64,000 nucleotides of DNA. Source: Gallibacterium melopsittaci (GTDB lineage: Bacteria; Pseudomonadota; Gammaproteobacteria; Enterobacterales; Pasteurellaceae). The notes under the pieces are model-generated. The model did not search any database, was not told the origin of the DNA, and saw nothing but the letters and a program-made list of their open reading frames with translations. The translations under genes and the position numbers were made by a program. Of this stretch, positions 17,538 to 26,689 are shown in pieces (the first letter of the stretch is position 1; each line of letters opens with the position of its first letter). Location: assembly GCF_042433085.1 (NCBI RefSeq), contig NZ_JBHLWA010000049.1, forward strand, positions 1 to 64,000, written 5' to 3'.

Positions 17538-18977
17538 ATGTCTAGAAGACTAAGAAGAACCAAAATTGTTACGACTTTAGGTCCTGCTACAGATAAAGGT
17601 AATAATTTAGAAAAAATTATTGCAGCTGGTGCAAATGTAGTGCGTATGAATTTCTCTCATGGCACACCAGAAGATCATATTAATCGTGCAGCAAAAGTAC
17701 GTGAAGTTGCAAAAAAACTTGGTAAACAAGTGGCAATTTTAGGTGATTTACAAGGCCCTAAAATTCGTGTTTCTACTTTTAAAGACGGAAAAATCTTCTT
17801 AAATGTTGGTGATAAATTTATTCTGGATGCTGAATTACCAAAAGGTGAAGGTACACAAGAATCAGTTGGTTTAGATTATAAAAATCTACCGAAAGATGTT
17901 GTACCAGGCGATATCCTCCTTTTAGATGACGGACGTGTGCAATTAAAAGTTCTTTCTACTGAAGGTGAAAAAGTATTTACTGAAGTAACTGTTGGTGGTC
18001 CACTTTCTAATAATAAAGGTATCAATAAATTAGGTGGTGGTTTATCTGCCGATGCGTTAACTGAAAAAGATAAAGCCGATATTATTACTGCTGCTAAGAT
18101 TGGTGTAGATTATTTAGCAGTTTCATTCCCTCGTTGTGGTGCAGATATTGAATATGCACGTAAATTAGCCGTAGAAGCTGGCCTAAATGCAAAAATCGTT
18201 GCAAAAGTGGAACGTGCAGAGACTGTCGCAACACCAGAAGCTATTGACGACATTATTAAAGCATCTGATGTAATTATGGTTGCTCGTGGTGATTTAGGTG
18301 TTGAAATTGGTGATCCAGAACTTGTTGGTGTACAGAAAAAATTAATTCGTCGTTCACGTCAATTAAATAAAGTGGTTATTACCGCAACACAAATGATGGA
18401 ATCAATGATCAGCAATCCAATGCCAACTCGTGCAGAAGTAATGGATGTAGCAAATGCGGTATTAGATGGAACTGATGCAGTGATGTTATCTGCAGAAACT
18501 GCAGCAGGGCAGTATCCAGCAGAAACTGTAGCTGCAATGGCAAAAGTATGTTTAGGTGCAGAAAAAATGCCTAGCATCAATGTTTCTCGTCACCGTATGG
18601 ATGTTGAATTTTCTTCGATTGAAGAGTCTGTGGCAATGTCAGCAATGTATGCAGCAAACCATATGAAAGGTACTGCTGCAATTATTGCAATGACCAGCAC
18701 AGGTCGTACAGCTCGTTTGATGTCACGTATTAGTTCAGGATTACCGATTTTTGCCCTTTCTCGTAATCAAAGTGCATTAAATCTCTGTGCTTTATATCGT
18801 GGTGTTGTACCAGTTTACTTTGAAGAAATGAGTCGTACTGTTGAGGGTGCTAAAATTGCAATCAACTTATTAAAAGAAAAAGGTTATTTAGTATCTGGAG
18901 ATTTAGTTTTACTTACACAAGGCGATGAGTTTATCTCTGGTGGTACAAATACTTGCCGTACTTTAGTTGTAGATTAA
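17538..18977 (+). CDS. pykA: Pyruvate kinase II
   Basis: A 479-residue glycolytic enzyme: PEP + ADP to pyruvate + ATP. The start RRLRRTKIVTTLGPATDKGNN is typical of PykA. The active site follows as MNFSHG, GDLQGPKIRV, the Lys in KIVAKVERAE and VMVARGDLGVEIG, then TATQMMESM. The allosteric C-domain ends at LVVD. GGAG lies upstream of the ATG. A TATAAT at about 17424 could be its -10 element. It is a single-gene unit with a strong terminator. Confidence 0.97.
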   Translation: MSRRLRRTKIVTTLGPATDKGNNLEKIIAAGANVVRMNFSHGTPEDHINRAAKVREVAKKLGKQVAILGDLQGPKIRVSTFKDGKIFLNVGDKFILDAELPKGEGTQESVGLDYKNLPKDVVPGDILLLDDGRVQLKVLSTEGEKVFTEVTVGGPLSNNKGINKLGGGLSADALTEKDKADIITAAKIGVDYLAVSFPRCGADIEYARKLAVEAGLNAKIVAKVERAETVATPEAIDDIIKASDVIMVARGDLGVEIGDPELVGVQKKLIRRSRQLNKVVITATQMMESMISNPMPTRAEVMDVANAVLDGTDAVMLSAETAAGQYPAETVAAMAKVCLGAEKMPSINVSRHRMDVEFSSIEESVAMSAMYAANHMKGTAAIIAMTSTGRTARLMSRISSGLPIFALSRNQSALNLCALYRGVVPVYFEEMSRTVEGAKIAINLLKEKGYLVSGDLVLLTQGDEFISGGTNTCRTLVVD

Positions 18978-19002
18978 TCTCATCTTTTTTAGATCATTAG
19001 TT

Positions 19003-19036
19003 AAAAACCTCTAGCAGTAATGTTAGAGGTTTTTTG
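19003..19036 (+). terminator. pykA terminator
   Basis: An 11-bp stem AAAAACCTCTA / TAGAGGTTTTT with a 10-nt loop and a T run. It lies 25 nt after the stop. Confidence 0.88.
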
Positions 19037-19244
19037 TATGTTTCTTGAATGAGTAATAAGCACATTAATACTGATATGTTATATAAAATGTGATTGTATC
19101 TTGTTACTAAACTTGTTACTAAAAATCGTGATTTAAGGCGAAATAGTACGAACAGTTGCGGAAAGTGAAAAAGTTAAAAAGCCTTGTTGGAAGTGGGTTT
19201 GTTGAGTTTTTTTGGAAAATTACGAAAGGTTGCGAAAAGGTAGA
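19037..19244. other. Non-coding spacer 3' of tRNA-Val with a 12-bp tandem repeat
   Basis: About 210 bases without a gene. CTTGTTACTAAA occurs twice in tandem (19100-19111, 19112-19123). The stretch borders the 3' end of a tRNA gene, a common integration site, but I see no integrase and no copy of the tRNA end. Confidence 0.4.
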
Positions 19245-19321
19245 TGGTGCGACCGGGTGGACTCGAACCACTGACCCCCACCATGTCAAGGTGGTGCTCT
19301 AACCAACTGAGCTACGGTCGC
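19245..19321 (-). tRNA. tRNA-Val (anticodon GAC)
   Basis: A 77-nt cloverleaf on the minus strand with encoded CCA. The acceptor arm GCGACCG pairs with CGGTCGC. D arm GCTCAGTTGGTTAGAGC, anticodon loop CTTGACA (anticodon GAC) and the T loop GGTTCGAGTCC are intact. It is nearly identical to E. coli tRNA-Val(GAC) and reads GUC and GUU. Confidence 0.97.
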
Positions 19322-19441
19322 TTTGCGAAAACCACGTCATTATAATGAGCTGCTAAGGAATTGCAAAACATTTTTAAACAAGAACGAATTAAATGCCTAA
19401 AAAGCCAACAAATTAAGTATTTAATTCATTCTGAATAAAGA

Positions 19442-20050
19442 TTATTTTGCGATCCATTCTTGGTAACTTGCTAGATGAAGTAATTTCTGTTGATAAGCTC
19501 GTGATTGAGTAGAGAAGTAACGCTCTAAACTATAAGTTTCAATCCGACCAGCAACTGGCACAAAGAATGCATCTACTGCGGTGAATTGTTCTCCGGCTAA
19601 GTAAGGACCACCAAAACGTTCTAACCCTTGTTCCCATAATTGATTAATTCTGTTTAAATCAGTAATAACAGATTCTGGTACGTCATTTAATGGTGTTTTC
19701 ACTAAAGGAGCAAAACCACAAACCTGACGTAATGATGCAAATCCAGAGTGCATTTCAGCACAAGCAGAACGAGACCAAGCTCGTGCTTGACGGTCCGTAG
19801 CCCAAACTTGAGGGTAATCCTCAGCAATATATTCAATGATGGCTAAACTATCCCAAATAATTTGTTGATCATCATGTAACGTTGGGATTTTGCCTGTTGG
19901 AGAAAATTGTAAGAAAGTATGACGTTGTTGTTGGCGATCAGCTAAAAAATTAACTTGAATATCTTGAAAAGGAATACCTAGTTCTTTCAATAAAATCCAT
20001 GGTCGTAAAGACCAAGATGAAGCAGGTTTACTAATATAGAGAGAATACAT
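19442..20050 (-). CDS. Glutathione S-transferase family protein
   Basis: A 202-residue soluble protein with the GST fold. The N-terminal thioredoxin-like domain has SSWSLRPWILLKELGIPF and the glutathione-binding SPTGKIPTLHDDQQIIWDSLAIIEYIAEDYP. A helical C-terminal domain follows. A serine in the SSWS context is the probable catalytic or glutathione-contacting residue. The substrate cannot be told from sequence. It lies downstream of asnS on the same strand behind a strong terminator. Confidence 0.88.
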   Translation of the reverse strand: MYSLYISKPASSWSLRPWILLKELGIPFQDIQVNFLADRQQQRHTFLQFSPTGKIPTLHDDQQIIWDSLAIIEYIAEDYPQVWATDRQARAWSRSACAEMHSGFASLRQVCGFAPLVKTPLNDVPESVITDLNRINQLWEQGLERFGGPYLAGEQFTAVDAFFVPVAGRIETYSLERYFSTQSRAYQQKLLHLASYQEWIAK

Positions 20051-20073
20051 AAAAACTCCTTAAAAATTAAGAT

Positions 20074-20111
20074 CAAAAAAAGCCAAATGGTATAAGAACA
20101 CATTTGGCTTT
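20074..20111 (-). terminator. asnS terminator
   Basis: An 11-bp stem AAAGCCAAATG / CATTTGGCTTT followed on the minus strand by about seven T. It lies about 20 nt after the asnS stop. Confidence 0.88.
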
Positions 20112-20131
20112 ATAAGAATTGCTTGTTTAAA

Positions 20132-21535
20132 TTAGAATGATGCGTTTCTTGGTGAACGAGGGAATGGAATTACATCACGAATATTTTGTACCCCAGTTAC
20201 ATATACAATTAAACGCTCAAAACCAAGACCAAAACCTGAATGTGGTACAGTACCATAGCGGCGTAAATCACGATACCACCAATAATCTTCCTTCTTCAAG
20301 CCCATTTCTTCCATACGTTGATCTAACACTTCTAAACGTTCTTCACGTTGTGAACCGCCAATAATTTCACCGATTCCTGGCGCTAATACATCCATTGCAG
20401 CTACTGTTTTACCATCATCGTTTAAACGCATATAGAATGCTTTAATATCTTTTGGATAGTTTTTCACGACAACAGGGGATTTGAAATGTTCTTCAGCTAG
20501 ATAACGCTCATGTTCAGAAGAGAGATCAATTCCCCATTCCACAGGGAATTCAAATGCTTTGCCACTTTGTTTTAAAATTTCAATCGCATCAGTGTAATCA
20601 ACTTGAGCAAAATCAGAATTAATGAAATTTTGCAAACGTGTAATCACTGTACTATCTACATGTTTTGCAAAAAATTCCATATCGTCCATACGTTCTTCTA
20701 AAACAGCTTTAAAGACATATTTCAGCATATCTTCTGCCAATTTTGCATTATCTGCTAATGTTGCAAATGCCACCTCTGGCTCTACCATCCAGAATTCAGC
20801 AAGGTGACGGGTAGTATTTGAGTTTTCTGCTCGGAATGTTGGACCAAAGGTGTAGATTTTACTTAATGCACACGCATAAGTTTCACCATTAAGTTGACCA
20901 GATACGGTTAAGAAAGATTCTTTACCGAAGAAATCTTGGCTAAAGTCGATATCGCCTTTTTCAGTTTTTGGTAAATTGGTGAGATCTAATGTTGAAACAC
21001 GGAACATTTCACCTGCTCCTTCAGTATCTGAAGCAGTAATTAATGGGGTGGCAACCCAATAGAAACCTTGTTCATTAAAGAAACGATGAATAGCTTGTGC
21101 AAGACAATGACGTACACGTGCAACTGCACCGATTAAATTAGTACGAGGGCGTAAATGTGCTACTTCACGCAAATATTCAATAGAGTGGCGTTTTGCTGCC
21201 ATTGGATAAGTATCTGGATCTTCTACCCAGCCACACACTTCTATTTTCTCAGCTTGTAACTCAACAGCTTGACCAGCTGCAGGAGATTCAACTACTTTTC
21301 CAGTCACTACAACTGAACAACCCGCAGTTAAACGTAAAATTTCTGATTGGTAATTTTCGATGGTTTGTTCAATTACAACTTGGATAGGAGAGAAGCATGA
21401 ACCGTCATAAACGGCTAAAAATGAAACGCCTGCTTTTGAGTCACGTCTAGTACGTACCCAACCGCGTACAACTGTGGACGAACCAATCGCCACATCGCCT
21501 TTCAAAATTTCGGCGACTGATTTAGCTTGTGTCAT
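20132..21535 (-). CDS. asnS: Asparaginyl-tRNA synthetase
   Basis: A 467-residue class IIb synthetase that charges tRNA-Asn. An N-terminal OB-fold anticodon-binding domain contains VRGWVRTRRDSKAGVSFLAVYDGSCF. The catalytic core has class II motif 2 (TFRAENSNTTRHLAEFWMVEPE) and motif 3 (GFGLGFERLIVYVTG). The C-terminus FPRSPRNASF is the E. coli AsnRS end. I placed the start at the ATG at 21535 with GAGG upstream; the open frame continues 14 codons further but without likeness to the family. Confidence 0.98.
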   Translation of the reverse strand: MTQAKSVAEILKGDVAIGSSTVVRGWVRTRRDSKAGVSFLAVYDGSCFSPIQVVIEQTIENYQSEILRLTAGCSVVVTGKVVESPAAGQAVELQAEKIEVCGWVEDPDTYPMAAKRHSIEYLREVAHLRPRTNLIGAVARVRHCLAQAIHRFFNEQGFYWVATPLITASDTEGAGEMFRVSTLDLTNLPKTEKGDIDFSQDFFGKESFLTVSGQLNGETYACALSKIYTFGPTFRAENSNTTRHLAEFWMVEPEVAFATLADNAKLAEDMLKYVFKAVLEERMDDMEFFAKHVDSTVITRLQNFINSDFAQVDYTDAIEILKQSGKAFEFPVEWGIDLSSEHERYLAEEHFKSPVVVKNYPKDIKAFYMRLNDDGKTVAAMDVLAPGIGEIIGGSQREERLEVLDQRMEEMGLKKEDYWWYRDLRRYGTVPHSGFGLGFERLIVYVTGVQNIRDVIPFPRSPRNASF

Positions 21536-21793
21536 AGTAACCTCAAATGAATTTTTTGTTTTTTGTAAGCATGCCATTCTACAATACTTTATGAGTGGGA
21601 TAAATGCAGAAACTCAAATCTAGTAGAATTTATCAACAAATTTTTAAAATTAAAAAATATTTAAAAATAAAGTGTGAGATTTTTCTCAAATTTGATGTAA
21701 ACCACTTGAGAATGGAGTGAAAAATTCGTATAAAAAGCAAAATTATTATCTTATGGAGTCAAACAGTTTTGGAGTGACTGTTTGCAGGGTCTT

Positions 21794-22999
21794 ATGGCAA
21801 AGCAGTTATTAAATTCACCACAAAAATTACAACATTTAGGGACAATCTATCGTTTAATTGAACAATTTGATTTGATTTCACGGATCGATTTATCAAAAAT
21901 TTCAGGATTAGCACCAGCCAGTATAACCAATTTCACCCGTGATCTAATTGATTTAAAGTTAGTAATCGAGCGTACAACACAAACCCCAATCGTACGTGGA
22001 CGTCCTGCTGTTGGTTTAGCAATTTCCCCATTTTATTGGCAATCTTTATGTGTTGTATTAAATGAACGAGAAATGACAATTTTTCTTTGTGAGCTTAATG
22101 GGAAAGTCGTTGCAACAAAAAGTTATCCTATTCTATCAAAGCAACTTCCATTATTAACCTCTTTATTAATTGAAAATTTGAAAGCTTTTCAAGCTGAATA
22201 TCAACAAAAAATTGTACAGCTTTTTGCTATTTCAATTTCAGTAGAAGGGTTATTAAACCGTCAACAAACAGGAATTGAGCGTTTAGGGCAATTTAGTGTA
22301 AATCTGGAATTACAAGCAGAATTAAGGCAAGCATTTAAATTGCCTATTATTTTATCTGAATATTTTTCTGCTTGGGTATTTGCTGAATCTTCTTTAGGGG
22401 CTGCTATCAGTAGTGATAATGTGATTTTCTTACAGGTTGATGATGCAATTAATATGAGTGTATCCATTAAAGGAAAAATGATTCAAGGTAGTAAACAACA
22501 GCGAATGAATATTGATAGAGTTTGTTTGCCAACTTTAAATCCGTTGGCTGAAATTATTAGCCAAGATTTATTACCTGAAGATGCACAACAATTACAACAT
22601 CATGTTACCTATGCTGCAATTTATCGTTTGGTCAATCATTTATTACCAAATAATCTCGAAGATAATGCCCAAAAAATTGAGTATCTTTGTGATTTAGCAA
22701 ATCAAGGTAATGAGCAGGCAATAGCGATTTTACACTATGTTGCAGATGGTATTTCATATGTATTGATGAATTTAGTTAATATTTTTTCATCCGATAAGAT
22801 TATGATTAATTCTACCTATCTAGGTTCAAACCCTATTTTTGTTGAACATCTCAAACATAGATTGAATCAAAATTTATTACTTGATCAACATCAAGTAGAT
22901 ATAGTTACTGGACATTATGCACAAAATAATGCGGTTGTAGCGAGTGCAATGGTGAAAAAGTATCTTTATAGTGGAGAATTAATAGGCTCGTTATTATAA
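21794..22999 (+). CDS. ROK-family transcriptional repressor (Mlc/NagC type)
   Basis: About 401 residues. The N-terminal winged helix-turn-helix (LGTIYRLIEQFDLISRIDLSKISGLAPASITNFTRDLIDLKLV) and the RGRPAVGLAI signature are typical of Mlc/NagC. The ROK sugar-binding domain follows, but the ATP-site and zinc-site motifs of catalytic ROK kinases are weak: no clear CxCGxxGC run, and the usual EHxxxxE region is replaced by SEYFSAWVFAES. It resembles the NagC-like regulator of Haemophilus. Targets cannot be read here, as no sugar genes adjoin. The ATG at 21794 follows GCAGGG. A CAAACAGT/ACTGTTTG stem lies right before that site. Confidence 0.85.
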   Translation: MAKQLLNSPQKLQHLGTIYRLIEQFDLISRIDLSKISGLAPASITNFTRDLIDLKLVIERTTQTPIVRGRPAVGLAISPFYWQSLCVVLNEREMTIFLCELNGKVVATKSYPILSKQLPLLTSLLIENLKAFQAEYQQKIVQLFAISISVEGLLNRQQTGIERLGQFSVNLELQAELRQAFKLPIILSEYFSAWVFAESSLGAAISSDNVIFLQVDDAINMSVSIKGKMIQGSKQQRMNIDRVCLPTLNPLAEIISQDLLPEDAQQLQHHVTYAAIYRLVNHLLPNNLEDNAQKIEYLCDLANQGNEQAIAILHYVADGISYVLMNLVNIFSSDKIMINSTYLGSNPIFVEHLKHRLNQNLLLDQHQVDIVTGHYAQNNAVVASAMVKKYLYSGELIGSLL

Positions 23000-23021
23000 A
23001 CAGAATTAAACAATTATAGTT

Positions 23022-23049
23022 ACCTCGATCATATCGAGATAATTTTTTC
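23022..23049 (+). terminator. Terminator of the ROK regulator gene
   Basis: Short stem CTCGAT / ATCGAG (23024-23038) followed by ATAATTTTTTCTTTT. It lies just after the regulator stop. Confidence 0.6.
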
Positions 23050-23059
23050 TTTTCTAAAA

Positions 23060-23093
23060 AAGAAAAACCCCTGTTCTATGAAGAACAGGGGGA
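23060..23093 (-). terminator. Strong minus-strand terminator
   Basis: Stem CCCCTGTTC / GAACAGGGG with a 6-nt loop. On the minus strand it is followed by TTTTTCTTTTTT. It could end the oxidoreductase transcript 160 nt past its stop, or a short separate RNA. Confidence 0.8.
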
Positions 23094-23100
23094 GGTTTCA

Positions 23101-23157
23101 ATGAATAAAATAAAAAAAACATTTGCTTACGCATTTGCAGTCACTAGCGGTTACTAA
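23101..23157 (+). CDS. Orphan 18-codon ORF with a strong ribosome-binding site
   Basis: ATG at 23101 is preceded by GGGGGAGG at the proper spacing and encodes MNKIKKTFAYAFAVTSGY. It looks like a leader peptide, but no gene follows on the plus strand; the next gene faces the other way. It may be a stand-alone small protein, part of a small RNA, or chance. I do not recognise it. Confidence 0.35.
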   Translation: MNKIKKTFAYAFAVTSGY

Positions 23158-23253
23158 GACCAACCAAAAAAAAGAAAGTTCAAAAAATTTAAAAAAAAAT
23201 TGAATTTATTTTAGAGAAAAAATATTTCTTAAATAAAAACAAATAGTTATCTT

Positions 23254-24297
23254 TTATTTGAGGATGATTTTTTGTCCATTTTCAGCACTTTGATACACTT
23301 TTTCGATTAATTCTAATACTTTTGCGGCTTGGAAAGCGGTAACTTGTAGTGGTTCATTGGCAGTCAATGCCGCATAAATATTATCGTAATAAGCCTGATA
23401 ATTTCCTGGAATGGTTTCTAAAGTTGTACGGATATGTACACCATTTACTTCTGTATTTAGAATTCCCCAATGTTCTTTTCCTTCTTTATTCCAATCTCCT
23501 TGAGGGATAACACCAGCCATTAATAAGGCCTCTTGATTATCAATACCATATTTCAAATACGAACCTAACGTACCATGCAAAGTAATAACTGGCCCTTGTT
23601 CACGCACATATTTACTAGACGAAAGTGTGACTTTTTTATCTGGATAATATAAATAAATTTGGAAATTATCTTCGCCTAATGTATTAGGATGCTGGCAACG
23701 TAAATCTGCAAATAATGCCTCTGGTAAACCAAAAAGATGAACAACATGATCAATTAAATGAACACCTAAGTCATAAACTAATCCAACACCACGTTCCCCC
23801 GTTTCTTTCCAAACTTTACTATTTTTAGCTTGTGTATAGCGATCATAATGTAGTTCGTAATCTACGATATCACCTAATAATTGACTCGCTAAAATCTGTT
23901 TCACAGTCAAAATACCATTATCCCAACGGCGATTTTGGTAAACAGATAATTTGACTTGTTGTTTTTCTGCTAATTCAGCTAATTCCAATGCTTCAGCAGC
24001 AGTAACACTTAATGGCTTTTCAACAATAACATGTTTGCCCGCTAAAATTGCATGCTTAGTCATTGTGTAATGGGTTAAATTTGGCGTAGTAATGATCACT
24101 AAATCAACATCGTCTAGTAATAAATCATCAAATTGACGAACTGTTTGAATATCTGGATATTTTGTAGCAACCTTATTACCGCTACGTTCAAAAATTTTGA
24201 CGACTTTAAAACGAGAATCATGCAGCAAAAATGGCAAATGGAAAACATTAGCGGACATTCCAAAACCTGCTATCCCAACGCGAATAACTTGTGACAT
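23254..24297 (-). CDS. Gfo/Idh/MocA family oxidoreductase
   Basis: A 347-residue NAD(P)-dependent dehydrogenase-like protein. The N-terminal Rossmann fold begins VIRVGIAGFGMSANVFHLPFL. The family EKP motif is in GKHVIVEKPLSVTAAEA, with the Lys as likely catalytic. The C-terminal alpha/beta domain has the conserved Asp/His in DLGVHLIDHVVHLFG. The sequence is of the YdgJ/YhhX kind; the substrate (probably a sugar or polyol) is unknown. It is 23 nt downstream of the MATE exporter gene on the same strand. Confidence 0.9.
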   Translation of the reverse strand: MSQVIRVGIAGFGMSANVFHLPFLLHDSRFKVVKIFERSGNKVATKYPDIQTVRQFDDLLLDDVDLVIITTPNLTHYTMTKHAILAGKHVIVEKPLSVTAAEALELAELAEKQQVKLSVYQNRRWDNGILTVKQILASQLLGDIVDYELHYDRYTQAKNSKVWKETGERGVGLVYDLGVHLIDHVVHLFGLPEALFADLRCQHPNTLGEDNFQIYLYYPDKKVTLSSSKYVREQGPVITLHGTLGSYLKYGIDNQEALLMAGVIPQGDWNKEGKEHWGILNTEVNGVHIRTTLETIPGNYQAYYDNIYAALTANEPLQVTAFQAAKVLELIEKVYQSAENGQKIILK

Positions 24298-24320
24298 AAA
24301 TCATATCTCCTTATCGTAAT

Positions 24321-25709
24321 TTATTTAATTTTCTCAAGTTTAGTTAATAAAATATCGTCTGGTAAACGCTGGATTTGACGTAAACGGTACAGTAATAGAC
24401 AAGCAGATACCGTTAAACAAACAACAAAACCGATCCAGAAACCTTTTGCAACCATATGAGGTACAATCCAGTCTGTTAAGCCAAGAATATAACCAACAGG
24501 CATTCCTACTATCCAATAGCCAAATAACGAAATCCATAGCACTGATTTTGTATCTTTATAGCCACGTAATGCTCCGCCAATAATACTTTGAGTTGTATCA
24601 GAAAATTGGTAAACCGCAGCAAAAATTAATAATGTAGATGCCATTACAATCACTGTTGGATCATTCACAAAAATACTCGCAATATTGTGTCTAAAGAGCA
24701 GAGTAATTGTTGCAGTAAAGAAGGTAACTAATAAACCTAAGCTCAAAGCACAATAAGTAAATTGTTTGGCCTGTAATGTTTTACCTGCACCTAAACTTTG
24801 TCCTACTAAAATTGTTGTGGCCATAGAAATGGACATTGGCAACATATAAATGAAAGAACTCGTATTGAGGGCAATTTGATGACTTGCAATAATATCCGCA
24901 CCAAATGGTGAAATAAGGAGCGAAATAATACAAAACAACAACACTTCACAACAAATTGAAATAGCAATAGGTAATCCTAACCGTACCAATTTATTTAATG
25001 TTTTAGGATTTGGTTTTTCAATCAGTTGTTCAAAAACTTTTAAATCTCGTTGGCTAGGTACTTTATAGCAGTAGAGAACAATCAATAAAAAAGCAATCCA
25101 GTTTAAAATCATGGTTGCAATCCCACAACCAATAGCCCCAAAAGCAGGGACACCCAATGCACCGTAAATAAAGATATAGTTTAATGGGATATTGAGTAAT
25201 AAACAGGTAAAAGCAATCACCATTGCTGGCTTTGTTTTTGCAATACCATCATTTAAACAACGAAAATTTATCATCAAAAGGTAAGGTAAAGTACCGAATG
25301 CCATTACTTTTAAATAGCCACTGGTAATTGTCGCTAATTCCGCATCCATACCCATTAAATTGATAATAAAATCACTGTTATACACAATTAATGAAATAGG
25401 AATACTAATGGTAACAGCAATCCAAATACCCTGCCGAACTTGGTGAGCAATTAAATTTCGTTTTCCTGAACCATTTAAGTAAGAAATTGTTGGAGGTAAA
25501 GCTAAGAGTAAACCTTGTCCAAATAGTAACAATGGAAACCAAATAGATGCGCCTACCGAAATAGCTGCCATATCTTTAGCACTCACACGCCCAGCCATAA
25601 TAGTATCGGTTAGTCCCATAGAATTTTGTGCGACTTGAGCAATTAAGATAGGCGAAGCGAGCTTAATTAACTCAATAATTTGTGTTTTATATCTTTGCCA
25701 ATTTGTCAT
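24321..25709 (-). CDS. norM: MATE-family multidrug/Na+ antiporter
   Basis: A 462-residue inner-membrane protein with 12 predicted membrane segments in two homologous halves. LIKLASPILIAQVAQNSMGLTDTIMAGRVS at the N-terminus is the MATE hallmark, echoed in the second half by LVRLGLPIAISICCEVLLF. By family it exports cationic drugs and dyes against Na+ or H+. It is divergent from ribE with 74 nt between, the same pairing as norM and ribE in Haemophilus influenzae. The gene just downstream is an oxidoreductase. Confidence 0.93.
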   Translation of the reverse strand: MTNWQRYKTQIIELIKLASPILIAQVAQNSMGLTDTIMAGRVSAKDMAAISVGASIWFPLLLFGQGLLLALPPTISYLNGSGKRNLIAHQVRQGIWIAVTISIPISLIVYNSDFIINLMGMDAELATITSGYLKVMAFGTLPYLLMINFRCLNDGIAKTKPAMVIAFTCLLLNIPLNYIFIYGALGVPAFGAIGCGIATMILNWIAFLLIVLYCYKVPSQRDLKVFEQLIEKPNPKTLNKLVRLGLPIAISICCEVLLFCIISLLISPFGADIIASHQIALNTSSFIYMLPMSISMATTILVGQSLGAGKTLQAKQFTYCALSLGLLVTFFTATITLLFRHNIASIFVNDPTVIVMASTLLIFAAVYQFSDTTQSIIGGALRGYKDTKSVLWISLFGYWIVGMPVGYILGLTDWIVPHMVAKGFWIGFVVCLTVSACLLLYRLRQIQRLPDDILLTKLEKIK

Positions 25710-25783
25710 AGAATGTCCGACATTTGTGATTTTTTATTTGTTATCTTGCGAAAGCACAGACACGATTTTAATAAGGAAATATT

Positions 25784-26398
25784 ATGTTTACAGGAATTAT
25801 TCAAGGAAAAGCTCAAATCCATGAAATTAAAGCGAAAGATAATTTTAGAACACACATTATAAAAATGCCACAGGATTTACTATCTGGTCTGACATTAGGG
25901 GCTTCTGTTGCACATAATGGTGTTTGTCTAACAGTTACTGCAATTAATAATGATTTAATTAGTTTTGATTTAATGCAGGAAACGTTAAAAGTAACCAATC
26001 TTGGTGAATTAAAAATTGGTGATGAAATTAATGTTGAACGTGCGATGAAAATTGGTGATGAAGTGGGAGGGCATCTTTTATCAGGGCATATCTATTGCAC
26101 AGCCGATGTTGAAGAGATTATTACCTCACCAAATAATTGTCAGATCTGGTTTAGATTACCGAATAAATCCGTGATGAAATATATTTTAACCAAAGGTTAT
26201 ATCGCAGTAGATGGAATCAGTTTGACAATTGGTGCGGTAAAAGAGCAGTCTTTTTGCGTTAATTTAATTCCAGAAACGTTACAACGTACCATTATTAGTC
26301 AAAAGCAAGTCAACGATAAAGTAAATATTGAGTTAGATTCACAAACTCAAGCAGTCGTTGATACCGTAGAACGTTATCTTAGCCAACAAAAGGCCTAA
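25784..26398 (+). CDS. ribE: Riboflavin synthase, alpha chain
   Basis: A 204-residue enzyme that dismutates two 6,7-dimethyl-8-ribityllumazine molecules to riboflavin. It has two lumazine-binding barrel repeats. The first begins MFTGIIQGKAQIHEIKAKDNF with SVAHNGVCLTV; the second has GHLLSGHIYCTADVEEI and YIAVDGISLTIG. The C-terminal helix used for trimer formation ends the protein. AAGGAAAT lies before the ATG. No FMN riboswitch is visible in the short divergent leader. Confidence 0.96.
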   Translation: MFTGIIQGKAQIHEIKAKDNFRTHIIKMPQDLLSGLTLGASVAHNGVCLTVTAINNDLISFDLMQETLKVTNLGELKIGDEINVERAMKIGDEVGGHLLSGHIYCTADVEEIITSPNNCQIWFRLPNKSVMKYILTKGYIAVDGISLTIGAVKEQSFCVNLIPETLQRTIISQKQVNDKVNIELDSQTQAVVDTVERYLSQQKA

Positions 26399-26453
26399 CA
26401 GCTTGATAGTGAAGAGTAGCAGGATACCATTTTTTGTACAAAAGAATTTATAT

Positions 26454-26600
26454 ATGCCAAAAAATGACACTGACAAAATATTAAAATTTCAACACACTCT
26501 ATTCAAAGTCATTAAACTGATTGTGCTAATAATTGTCAGTGTTATTCTGAGTCATCTTATCCTTATTGCTGCCGCTTATTTCTTTTATGAGTCTTTATAA
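26454..26600 (+). CDS. Small single-pass membrane protein
   Basis: A 48-residue protein with a charged N-terminus (MPKNDTDKILKFQHTLFKVIK) and one long hydrophobic segment (about residues 20-44), so probably inserted in the inner membrane. It starts 55 nt after the ribE stop on the same strand and ends before the shared terminator, so it is likely co-transcribed. The ribosome-binding site is weak (AAAAGAAT). An in-frame TTG at 26403 is possible but less likely. No function is recognised. Confidence 0.6.
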   Translation: MPKNDTDKILKFQHTLFKVIKLIVLIIVSVILSHLILIAAAYFFYESL

Positions 26601-26658
26601 TGTGATGTTGATATGCAAATGAATCGGACTAGAAAGGAATAAATGATGAGGAGTTTTT

Positions 26659-26684
26659 AAAGGCAGAAAATTTTCTGCCTTTAT
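26659..26684. terminator. Bidirectional terminator between ribE unit and purR
   Basis: Perfect palindrome AAAGGCAGAAAA / TTTTCTGCCTTT, with T residues on both strands. It separates convergent units. Confidence 0.88.
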
Positions 26685-26689
26685 CTCTA

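Noticed and set aside
23054..23134. Phe-rich minus-strand ORF as a pheA-type attenuator
   Set aside because: The gene downstream on that strand is absent (only the 3' end of a convergent regulator), and the ORF runs through the terminator itself.
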